Assembly: GCA_000432515.1 (NCBI GenBank)
Contig: HF996035.1
Span: forward strand, 1-16,966
DNA length: 16,966 bases
Source of the DNA: Bacteroides sp. CAG:545
GTDB lineage: Bacteria > Bacteroidota > Bacteroidia > Bacteroidales > UBA932
Direction: 5' to 3'
Of the stretch, positions 1-6,023 are shown in pieces. A program made the position numbers and the translations under genes. The notes beneath the pieces are model-generated. The model searched no databases. It saw only the letters and a list, made by a program, of their open reading frames with translations, and was not told where the DNA came from. Every line of letters begins with the position of its first letter. The first letter of the stretch is position 1.

Positions 1-93
1 TTAACGTCTTTATGACTATGCTGTGGTCTGCTAAATATAAATAGACTCTCAAAGGAATTGTTTAATTGATTTTACGTCAAAGTTTATATTTTG

Positions 94-108
94 TGAGAAA
101 ATTTCTCA
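94..108. promoter_or_regulatory. Perfect 15-bp palindrome, candidate operator of the defence pair
   Basis: The sequence TGAGAAAATTTCTCA is a perfect inverted repeat with 7-bp arms around a central A. It ends 6 bases before the putative -33 element of the promoter that drives the ATPase/RloB pair. A dimeric repressor or activator could bind here. Function is inferred only from symmetry and position; the region is AT-rich, so chance is possible. Confidence 0.35.
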
Positions 109-114
109 TAAAAC

Positions 115-145
115 TTGAGTTTATGTGATTTTTTCACTTACTTTG
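115..145 (+). promoter_or_regulatory. Bacteroidetes-type promoter for the RloAB/AbiL-like operon
   Basis: A TTG at 115-117 (-33 element) is separated by 20 bases from TTACTTTG at 138-145, one base off the TAnnTTTG -7 consensus of Bacteroidetes. Transcription would begin near 152, leaving a very short leader before the ATG at 161. This is the main reason for choosing 161 over the in-frame ATG at 125, which lies inside the promoter. Confidence 0.5.
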
Positions 146-160
146 CAGAAAACTACTGAT

Positions 161-1327
161 ATGCTACTGAGTTTTACATTATCTAATTTCCGGTCTTTCA
201 AGGCGAAAAAGACATTGGATTTAACAGCTGCGACAATTAAAGAATATGAGGAGTCTCTGTTCTCGACGGTTGGACTGTCCGTCCTTCCTTCTGCGGTGCT
301 GTACGGAGCCAATTCAAGCGGGAAAAGCAATTTGATAGAGGCTATACGTACATTTCTCATGACTGTATATGATTCTGCGAGTTACAATTCGTCTGAAGAA
401 CTGCCGATGGCGCCTTTTATGTTTGACGAGGATAGCCGCACAAAGCCTTCCTGCTTCGAGATAGAACTTCTTATAGATGATGATTGGTATCGCTATGGTT
501 TTTCAGCAAAGAAGGATAGGATATGCGAAGAGTATCTGTACTTTAAAACCGGCAATAAGGGTCGTGAAAAATGTCTGTTTGTCCGTTCGGAAGACGGCAT
601 TGGAGTTACATCTCACTACAAATCTGCGGAAGATATGGTGGAAAGGACCAGAGACAATGCTCTATTCCTTTCTGTGGCTGACGCGTTCAATGACAGAATT
701 GCCGGCCTCATTATGCGCGAACTTAAAGGTTTTGCCGTTTTCGATGGAGATAAATCGGAAACTCTCTCCGAAAAGGCGATCTCGATTTCAGACGACGAAC
801 TGAACTCTTTCCTTTCAAGGTTTAAACTCGGATTTGAGACTATCAGAAGGGTGGACAACCCTTCCATCAGGGCAGTGACGACTCATAAAGTATATGAAGC
901 AAGCGGGAAAGTGACTGGTGAGATATCAATGTCCCTTTCCGACACCGAGTCCAATGGGACGAACAAACTTTTCGACATGGCACCGATTTTCGTGAAGGCC
1001 CTGTCCAGCCGCCGCGTGCTTGTTATCGATGAGTTCGGCAGCAGTATGCACCCCATGATTACCAGAATGCTAATATCCCTTTTCAATAGCAAAGAAACCA
1101 ATCCGATGGGTTCGCAACTGATATTCACGACTCATGACACCAATCTTCTAGACAACAAGTTCCTTCGTCGTGATCAGATATGGTTTACCGAAAAGGATGA
1201 GACGGCATCCACAGACCTATACTCGCTTGTCGAATTCAAGGATGCTTCCGGCGTAAAGGTCCGCAACGACCGCAGTTATGAAAAGGACTATATCAATGGG
1301 CGGTATGGAGCGATTCCATATTTGTAG
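161..1327 (+). CDS. AAA family ATPase, RloA/AbiLi-type subunit of a defence pair
   Basis: This is a 388-residue cytoplasmic ATPase of the ABC-like AAA_15/AAA_21 type. From the start at 161, Walker A is GANSSGKS (49-56), the ABC-signature-like SNGTNKL is at 264-270, Walker B is VLVIDEF (286-292, D290 and E291), and the switch histidine is H325 in TTHD. The N-terminus LLSFTLSNFRSF and the C-terminus NGRYGAIPYL are typical of RloA/AbiLi proteins. It sits 12 bases before an rloB-like gene. In this family the ATPase partners RloB/AbiLii in phage abortive infection and probably acts as sensor and controller of the effector; that role is inference. An ATG at 125 would add 12 residues but falls inside the promoter. 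The length is normal and all ATPase motifs are intact. The ATPase class is firm; the defence role rests mostly on the partner gene. Confidence 0.88.
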   Translation: MLLSFTLSNFRSFKAKKTLDLTAATIKEYEESLFSTVGLSVLPSAVLYGANSSGKSNLIEAIRTFLMTVYDSASYNSSEELPMAPFMFDEDSRTKPSCFEIELLIDDDWYRYGFSAKKDRICEEYLYFKTGNKGREKCLFVRSEDGIGVTSHYKSAEDMVERTRDNALFLSVADAFNDRIAGLIMRELKGFAVFDGDKSETLSEKAISISDDELNSFLSRFKLGFETIRRVDNPSIRAVTTHKVYEASGKVTGEISMSLSDTESNGTNKLFDMAPIFVKALSSRRVLVIDEFGSSMHPMITRMLISLFNSKETNPMGSQLIFTTHDTNLLDNKFLRRDQIWFTEKDETASTDLYSLVEFKDASGVKVRNDRSYEKDYINGRYGAIPYL

Positions 1328-1330
1328 GAG
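1326..1330 (+). promoter_or_regulatory. Ribosome binding site of the rloB-like gene
   Basis: AGGAG overlaps the TAG stop of the ATPase gene and lies 9 bases before the ATG at 1340. It is one of the few convincing Shine-Dalgarno sequences in this window. It supports the chosen start and suggests translation coupled to the upstream ATPase. Confidence 0.5.
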
Positions 1331-1339
1331 AACTGTGCT

Positions 1340-1975
1340 ATGGCAAAACATCTGACAAAGAAACAGCGTGAAGAACTATCTTTAAGACACGCAGGAACAA
1401 AGTCACGTCGTAATGAGGGGACACGAGAACTTTTTTATAGCTTTCTGATAGTAAGCGAGGGAACTAAGACTGAACCTGAATATTTTCGACACTTTACGAG
1501 CAGACGCTCACGGGTGCAAGTTGTCGGCGCTGACCCTAGCACAAAAAAGTTGCTTGAGGAAGCGCTTAGAATTCGAGATTTGGGCACCTTCGACTATAAA
1601 TGGCTGGTATTCGACAAGGATGACAATGAGGATTTCAATGAAGCGATACTGCTTGCCGAGAAAGCCGGTTTTCAATGTGCCTGGTCTAATGAATCCTTCG
1701 AGCTTTGGTTCTGCTTGCATTTCATTGACCTGAGAACGTCGGTGAGTCGTCGACAGTACATTGACATCCTTGAAAGAGAGATAAGGCGGCATGTACCGGA
1801 GTTCACATATAAGAAGGGAGGAGATGTGATGTATGACATCCTCCGGAAATACGGAAGCCAAGAAAATGCAGTATTGAGGGCCCAAAATCTTAGATTGGCT
1901 TATTCCGGAACTGATTATGCTTCGCACAATCCATGTACTACCGTGGATATTCTGGTGGACAATCTAAAGAAATAA
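1340..1975 (+). CDS. rloB: RloB/AbiLii family protein, likely effector of the defence pair
   Basis: This 211-residue protein has the blocks that mark the RloB family (Pfam RloB, which also contains lactococcal AbiLii). They are FLIVSEGTKTEPEYF at 35-49, WLVFDKDDNEDFNEAI at 88-103, AWSNESFELWFCLHF at 114-128, and a C-terminal NPCTTVDILVDNL at 197-209. The E40-G41 strand end followed by D92-K-D94-D95 resembles the acidic layout of Toprim nucleases such as those of OLD and PARIS systems, so a metal-dependent nuclease effector is a reasonable inference but not shown. The N-terminus is basic. There is no signal peptide or membrane segment. It forms an operon with the upstream ATPase, with a 12-base gap and a Shine-Dalgarno overlapping the ATPase stop. 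Length is normal and no key block is missing. Confidence 0.87.
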   Translation: MAKHLTKKQREELSLRHAGTKSRRNEGTRELFYSFLIVSEGTKTEPEYFRHFTSRRSRVQVVGADPSTKKLLEEALRIRDLGTFDYKWLVFDKDDNEDFNEAILLAEKAGFQCAWSNESFELWFCLHFIDLRTSVSRRQYIDILEREIRRHVPEFTYKKGGDVMYDILRKYGSQENAVLRAQNLRLAYSGTDYASHNPCTTVDILVDNLKK

Positions 1976-1992
1976 ATCATATGGAATATGAT
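1976..1992. repeat. Short AT-rich stem-loop directly after the rloB stop
   Basis: ATCATAT and ATATGAT pair perfectly around a GGA loop, beginning on the first base after the stop codon. No T-run follows, so it is not a canonical intrinsic terminator. It could protect the 3' end of the mRNA. Confidence 0.3.
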
Positions 1993-2054
1993 AGGCTTTG
2001 GATGTCCTACCGCATTTATTTTGAATGATTTTAAAATACCAGAAAGGTGAAGGC

Positions 2055-2230
2055 AAATGTGTACACAAATGAAATTGATTGAATGCTTCGATATTCCAAC
2101 TGCGGAATCGGTTTCCCTATATTTTACAAAAATCGCGGGTTGCAACCCGCGATTTTTGTAAAATATAGGGAAACCGATTCCGCAGTTGGAATATCGAAGC
2201 ATTCAATCAATTTCATTTGTGTACACATTT
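2055..2230. repeat. 176-bp perfect spacerless palindrome
   Basis: I paired every base i with base 4285-i. Positions 2055 to 2142 are the exact reverse complement of 2143 to 2230: 88-bp arms, no mismatch, no spacer. Pairing stops at C2054/A2231. The centre (2134-2151) is a GC-rich palindrome flanked by A and T runs, resembling a bidirectional terminator. Each end carries the 10-bp sub-palindrome TGTGTACACA (2058-2067 and 2218-2227). It lies between the rloB-like gene and the DUF4143 ATPase gene and ends 14 bases before the latter's -7 box. It could be an inverted duplication seeded by a terminator hairpin, a fold-back assembly error, a recombination or telomere-type site, or a source of an 88-bp RNA duplex. 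Confidence 0.97.
2128..2157. terminator. Bidirectional intrinsic terminator at the palindrome core
   Basis: A GC-rich stem around CGCGGGTTGCAACCCGCG is preceded by AAAAA (2128-2132) and followed by TTTTT (2153-2157), so it would work on either strand. On the plus strand it would end the rloB transcript and separate it from the downstream ATPase gene. It is embedded in the larger perfect palindrome, which would make an exceptionally long hairpin. Confidence 0.5.
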
Positions 2231-2244
2231 ATTCCGCAGTTTTG

Positions 2245-2252
2245 TATATTTG
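2245..2252 (+). promoter_or_regulatory. -7 box of the DUF4143 ATPase gene
   Basis: TATATTTG matches TAnnTTTG exactly and is followed by CA. The ATG lies 16 bases further on, so the leader would be very short. The nearest TTTG upstream is at 2216-2219 inside the palindrome arm, 25 bases away, longer than the usual 19-21, so the -33 element is doubtful. Confidence 0.5.
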
Positions 2253-2268
2253 CATAAAACTTTGATAT

Positions 2269-3444
2269 ATGGAAAAGTTATATGATCTCTACTTGAAGAA
2301 GTTGCAGACGGTTTCAACTGATTTTGTACGCTATTTATATGAAAGAATCAACTGGGATTCCCAATTGATTGTAATTATGGGCGCTAGGGGCGTAGGGAAG
2401 ACAACAATGGTTCTCCAACATATCATTATGACAGATGCAAAGAATGAGTCTCTGTATATTTCCGCAGATAATACATATTTTGCAGGTAATACCTTATACG
2501 ATGTCGCCACCAAGTTTGCACAAGATGGAGGTAAGGTTCTGTACATTGATGAAGTGCACAAATATCAAGATTGGTCAAAAGAAGTCAAAATGATGTATGA
2601 TTTCCTGCCGGAACTTAGAGTTGTAATAACGGGATCATCAATACTTGAACTCATCAGAGGTACGGACGCCGATTTGAGCAGAAGAGCTATCAGATATAAG
2701 CTTGAAGGGTTGTCATTTCGTGAATATTTAAATTTCTCTTTAAGTTTGAATATTCCGGCATTTACTCTTGAAGAAATCCTTGAAGGTAAAGTGCAACTGC
2801 CAAAAGAAGTAAAATATCCATTGGCCCACTTTAAAGATTATTTGCATAAAGGATATTTTCCGTTTTTCAAACTTGATGATTATTTCCAGAGACTTGAGAA
2901 TGTAATCACCCAAACAATGGAAGTCGATATCCCAGCATATGCAAAGATGAATGTTTCTACTGCCCATAAGTTGAAACAACTTTTGTATGTCATTTCCAGG
3001 AGTGTTCCATTTAAGCCGAATTTCACGGAAATCGGTAGGGCTATATCTTCGGATAGGGGTACAGTAGCTGATTATATGGTCTATATGGAAAAGTCAACTT
3101 TGATAAGACAACTTAATTTTGCTCCTGACGGAATGGATCTTGTGCAGAAAGTAGATAAAATTTATTTGGGTAATCCGTGCTTTATCTATGCTCTTGCAGA
3201 TGACGTCCCTGAAATTGGAAATGTCAGAGAAACCTTCTTCTATTGTTCGATGTGTGTAAACCATAAGGTGACAGCCTCACCTGTCTCCGACTTTCTTGTC
3301 AAAGGACATACCTTTGAAGTTGGGGGAAAGTCGAAGAATCAAAAACAGATAAAAAACATCGATGACGCATTCATTGTAAAAGATGATATAGAGAATGCGT
3401 ATAAGAATATTATTCCTCTTTGGACATTTGGTTTTAATTACTGA
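2269..3444 (+). CDS. AAA family ATPase with C-terminal DUF4143-type domain
   Basis: This 391-residue cytoplasmic protein belongs to the AAA_14/DUF4143 ATPases that occur in many copies in Bacteroidales. Walker A is GARGVGKT (38-45), Walker B is VLYIDE (90-95), a sensor-like ITGSS lies at 120-124, and the family block GLSFREYL is at 147-154. The C-terminal part (about 200-391) contains DFLVKGHTFEVGGKSKN (341-357). Its D341/E350/K354 spacing resembles a PD-(D/E)XK nuclease-like core, a resemblance seen by eye only. The cellular role of the family is not established; links to defence and to mobile DNA are both plausible. Base composition is visibly more AT-rich than the genes downstream, suggesting transfer. 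It has its own -7 box beside the giant palindrome, so it is probably not cotranscribed with rloB. Confidence 0.85.
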   Translation: MEKLYDLYLKKLQTVSTDFVRYLYERINWDSQLIVIMGARGVGKTTMVLQHIIMTDAKNESLYISADNTYFAGNTLYDVATKFAQDGGKVLYIDEVHKYQDWSKEVKMMYDFLPELRVVITGSSILELIRGTDADLSRRAIRYKLEGLSFREYLNFSLSLNIPAFTLEEILEGKVQLPKEVKYPLAHFKDYLHKGYFPFFKLDDYFQRLENVITQTMEVDIPAYAKMNVSTAHKLKQLLYVISRSVPFKPNFTEIGRAISSDRGTVADYMVYMEKSTLIRQLNFAPDGMDLVQKVDKIYLGNPCFIYALADDVPEIGNVRETFFYCSMCVNHKVTASPVSDFLVKGHTFEVGGKSKNQKQIKNIDDAFIVKDDIENAYKNIIPLWTFGFNY

Positions 3445-3478
3445 TATATGTCCTGTCGTGGACAACTGATACTTGCAG

Positions 3479-4093
3479 TTACTTGAGCTCGAAGATCATG
3501 TAGAGGACACCGCCGTCGATAATCTGGGTTCCGGGGACGTGGCTGCAGTAGGATTCTGTCAGCAGTTTGGTGACATGGTTCTCATCCTTGCCGTAATACT
3601 TTATATAGGTCTGCTGCAGGCCCATGCTGTTGTTCGGAAAGTAAAGTATTTCAGTGACTTTCGGATACTGGGCCTTGAAGGTCAATCCGGTGATCGTATG
3701 CCAGTCGCAGCTGAATTCGTATGACGATTTGTTGAACTTTTCTTCCGTGTAGCCGCCGGGCTCTTCATACTGCAATGTGGCAAATGTCGCCGGTATGTTT
3801 TTCGTGAATGTGAAAGTCAAGCCGTTGTCATTGTCGCCCTTGATGGATTTCAATGGCACTTCGGCTTTGTCTTCGAAGTAGAAGTTGTTTTCATAGATGA
3901 CAGGCTTGGTGAACCCGGCGCCTTTCAGCAGCCATTCCTGACTCAGGATCTGCGGAAGCAGAGCGCGGTCGATTATCTCCAGCTCTCTGTATTCGTCTTC
4001 GATTATGCCGTCGTCATCTCCTGCCTCAACGCAGGACGGCAATGCCCAGAATATGGATACTGACAGGATAAGATAGGATAAAATTCTATTCAT
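3479..4093 (-). CDS. Predicted surface lipoprotein of unknown function
   Basis: This 204-residue protein has a signal peptide (1-20, hydrophobic LSYLILSVSIFWALPS) ending in a lipobox-like LPSC with C21. The mature start CVEAGDDDG is acidic, as in the lipoprotein export signals that send Bacteroidetes lipoproteins to the cell surface. The rest is rich in aromatic and polar residues with predicted beta character and no motif I recognise. It stands alone: the ATPase gene on its right converges with a 34-base gap, and on its left lies the GC-rich hairpin element. A weak -7 candidate (TATATTAG on the minus strand, plus positions 4118-4125, one mismatch) would give a leader of under 20 bases. The gene is probably real because it has a complete signal peptide and lipobox. 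Confidence 0.75.
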   Translation of the reverse strand: MNRILSYLILSVSIFWALPSCVEAGDDDGIIEDEYRELEIIDRALLPQILSQEWLLKGAGFTKPVIYENNFYFEDKAEVPLKSIKGDNDNGLTFTFTKNIPATFATLQYEEPGGYTEEKFNKSSYEFSCDWHTITGLTFKAQYPKVTEILYFPNNSMGLQQTYIKYYGKDENHVTKLLTESYCSHVPGTQIIDGGVLYMIFELK

Positions 4094-4181
4094 ATTGTTG
4101 ATTATTAGAGATTTTCGCTAATATAATAATTTTTTCCGGATGTCCGTTATCATGAACATCCGGCTGCAAACAATCTGATGC

Positions 4182-4350
4182 ACGGAAAGCCGGACGGCAC
4201 GGGGCCTTCGGAGAGGCGTAGCCGTCCGCGGCTCGTGAGCGGAAGGGGCCCGCCGCTTCGCGGTGGGAAGGATAGCCCTGAAAGGGCGTACCGCTCCGAA
4301 GGCCCGGTGTCAGCCGGCGTCCCAATGCTGCCGGCGTCCAATGCCAGTGA
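4182..4350. repeat. GC-rich multi-hairpin intergenic element
   Basis: This non-coding stretch is strikingly GC-rich against its AT-rich flanks. An outer stem pairs 4198-4213 with 4294-4309: 16 bp with one mismatch at 4201/4306. Inside lie an 8-bp hairpin with a TTC loop (4249-4267, one G-T pair) and a perfect 5-bp hairpin GCCCT-GAA-AGGGC (4275-4287). An imperfect tandem repeat of about 16 bp follows (4313-4328 and 4330-4344). The nested layout suggests a folded RNA or a dispersed palindromic repeat of MITE or REP type. Open frames across it have low-complexity Arg/Pro/Gly/Ser content and no family resemblance, so I do not call a gene. The exact borders are uncertain. Confidence 0.6.
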
Positions 4351-4385
4351 GCGTCACCTTTTTACACCAGTATTATCGAAAAAAT

Positions 4386-5063
4386 CTACTGATTATCAGG
4401 ATTCGCAAGCAGGAGAGACTTGATGGCTTTGGCCAGACGACCGTCCGGATCCGAGAAATGATTGCCGGGATTGACCTTGAAATCGTGGGGAATACCGAGC
4501 CGCGACATCAGCTGCAGCACCTTTTCCGTGCACGAGCCGACCTGATTCATGACCGGATGCCTCGTATTGCTCTCATTGTCACCCAAAGAAAAATAAGCAT
4601 AGCCGGGAACCCTCACCATCTCGTGACCCTCAGCATATTCCACGAAACCAGGATACCAGAAAGACGCAGAGCCGCAGGCAACCCTTGAGAAACAGTCAGT
4701 ATTCCAAGTGCACCAGAGAGCGAACAAGCCGGCCAGAGAATAGCCTGCTATCGCATTGTACAGCGACGGAGCCGAGAGCCGGGACTCTATTTCCGGCATT
4801 ATCTCATTGACAAGCCTTCTCAGATGCTCCGCGCCGTTGCCGGCAAACTCGCCCTGGCCTTTTCTTACGCCCGGCGCCTTCCACGGAGTCATGCATCCGT
4901 CGAAATCGAAATCGTATATCGAAACAAGATTGAAATCCGGGCATCCGATGCGCTTGCATGCGTCCATCACATTGTGTCCGTCACCTGCAACAGAATGAAT
5001 ATAAACAGTCGGAGCTGCCTTGTCGCAGCTCCATAACCTCACTTTATATTCACTTCCAGTCAT
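4386..5063 (-). CDS. Alpha/beta-hydrolase, putative esterase
   Basis: This 225-residue enzyme without a signal peptide has the nucleophile elbow GYSLAG (107-112, S109). A plausible acidic residue lies in GDNES (D162 or E164), and the catalytic histidine is probably H202 in NPGNHF. The layout resembles IroE/enterochelin-esterase-like putative esterases. Its gene lies just downstream of a GT2 on the same strand, so it may add or remove ester groups on the glycan or a precursor; that is inference. The start chosen is the ATG at 5063, 20 bases after the GT2 stop. A GTG at 5093 would extend it by 10 residues and overlap the GT2 end by 10 bases. At 225 residues it is somewhat short for the family, but the three catalytic positions are present in the right order. 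Confidence 0.75.
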   Translation of the reverse strand: MTGSEYKVRLWSCDKAAPTVYIHSVAGDGHNVMDACKRIGCPDFNLVSIYDFDFDGCMTPWKAPGVRKGQGEFAGNGAEHLRRLVNEIMPEIESRLSAPSLYNAIAGYSLAGLFALWCTWNTDCFSRVACGSASFWYPGFVEYAEGHEMVRVPGYAYFSLGDNESNTRHPVMNQVGSCTEKVLQLMSRLGIPHDFKVNPGNHFSDPDGRLAKAIKSLLLANPDNQ

Positions 5064-5083
5064 AGTATCGGTTGATCCGCCAC

Positions 5084-5896
5084 CTAGAAACACTTGTAGC
5101 CGAAAGCAGCAGCGGTAGTCAGGTAGAACTTCCTTGCCAGATATACAAGGATTCCCGGATGGTATCCGATACCGGGAACAGAAAGATTGTGCTCATTTGC
5201 GAAATTCCGGATTAATTCCCTTGAATGTGCAAGATCCACACGGCAACGCCTTTTCTTGGCAGGGTCCTGGGTGTTGAGGATGGAATTGTCATTGGAAAAA
5301 TAAGTGTATGCCGTCTGAGGAACAGTTACGACACTCTTCGCATAGTACAGAGCCTTGAAAGAGAACGGAAGATCCTCGATAGTCCTTCCCACTTCGAAAC
5401 AGAGCTTGTTCTTCAGGAGCATGGACTTCCTGAAAACATATCTCCAGACATAGCCCCATTTGGCAACCCAGGTGACTTTCATCTTGTCAGCAGAAGAAGA
5501 ATATACCTTCTCCCTGCTGAAAATCTGGCATTTGTAAGCTTTTTTCTGATTTATGATACCGGAACAGGCTATGTCCGCGTCATTCCTGGTAATGGCATCC
5601 ATAAGATTCTCGTAGAAGCCGTCTGTGATGGTGTCGTCCACATCCATAAAATGGATGTACTCACCTGTAGATTCCTTTATGCCGATATTTCTCGCCGCAG
5701 AAAGGCCCTGATTTTTCTCGAAAATAACCGTTTTGACAGGATATTTCTCCGCTATCTCAGCGGTCCTGTCAACAATTCCGTCCACAACGACTATTATTTC
5801 CAAATTTTTGTAACTCTGAGCCAACAGCCCATTCAAGCATCTTTCGATGTATCGTTCCGCCTTGTAGCAAGGAACAATGACTGATAACTTTTTCAT
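5084..5896 (-). CDS. Glycosyltransferase family 2
   Basis: This 270-residue GT-A fold transferase opens with KLSVIVPCYKAERYIERCL, the typical GT2 first strand. The nucleotide-binding region is VVVDGIVDRT (36-45, one Asp fewer than the usual DDGSTD form). The metal-binding DXD-like motif is MDVDD (84-88). It would move a sugar from an activated nucleotide donor to a growing surface glycan on the cytoplasmic side of the inner membrane; donor and acceptor are unknown. The ATG at 5896 is preferred because the in-frame upstream candidate at 5932 is a TTG and the homologous sequence begins at MKKLSV. A TAnnTTTG box lies about 100 bases upstream, so it can be transcribed separately from the GT4. The esterase gene follows closely and is probably cotranscribed. 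Confidence 0.88.
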   Translation of the reverse strand: MKKLSVIVPCYKAERYIERCLNGLLAQSYKNLEIIVVVDGIVDRTAEIAEKYPVKTVIFEKNQGLSAARNIGIKESTGEYIHFMDVDDTITDGFYENLMDAITRNDADIACSGIINQKKAYKCQIFSREKVYSSSADKMKVTWVAKWGYVWRYVFRKSMLLKNKLCFEVGRTIEDLPFSFKALYYAKSVVTVPQTAYTYFSNDNSILNTQDPAKKRRCRVDLAHSRELIRNFANEHNLSVPGIGYHPGILVYLARKFYLTTAAAFGYKCF

Positions 5897-5994
5897 TAAA
5901 CCATCTTTTACCAAAATCGTCTTACGCAACAAGCGCGAAGCCGACCCTGAAGTTTATTCATCTGTCAGTTCCGGTTTTTAGTACATACGATTTA

Positions 5995-6002
5995 CAAAAG
6001 TA
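5995..6002 (-). promoter_or_regulatory. -7 box for the GT2/esterase unit
   Basis: Read on the minus strand, TACTTTTG matches TAnnTTTG exactly. Transcription would start near 5988, giving a leader of about 90 bases before the ATG at 5896. No clear -33 element is visible. It explains the 127-base gap between the GT4 and GT2 genes. Confidence 0.4.
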
Positions 6003-6023
6003 CGCTTTTTTTTTGATTTTGTT

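Noticed and set aside
2055..2230. Palindrome as inverted-repeat ends of an insertion sequence or as a retron msr/msd
   Set aside because: There is no spacer, transposase or reverse transcriptase in the window, and no target-site duplication at the borders (C2054 side versus A2231 side).
1915..2265. Open frames on both strands through the palindrome that encode the same peptide start (MLRYSNCGIGFPIFYK)
   Set aside because: The identity is an automatic result of the perfect palindrome. There is no signal, domain or ribosome site.
4136..4163. Stem CCGGATGT/ACATCCGG as a terminator
   Set aside because: The T-run precedes rather than follows the hairpin on the plus strand, and the minus-strand reading gives A residues after it, so it does not fit an intrinsic terminator.
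4086..4688. Arg/Pro/Gly/Ser-rich open frames across the GC-rich element on both strands
   Set aside because: These are low-complexity frames produced by GC-rich hairpins. They overlap each other and have no recognisable family; one runs into the real esterase gene.
5225..5884. 219-codon plus-strand open frame opposite the GT2 gene
   Set aside because: It is a shadow of the real GT2, whose motifs are clear on the minus strand.
5894..5932. Twelve-residue extension of the GT2 from a TTG at 5932
   Set aside because: The GT2 homology begins at the ATG at 5896, and an upstream TTG is less likely than that ATG.
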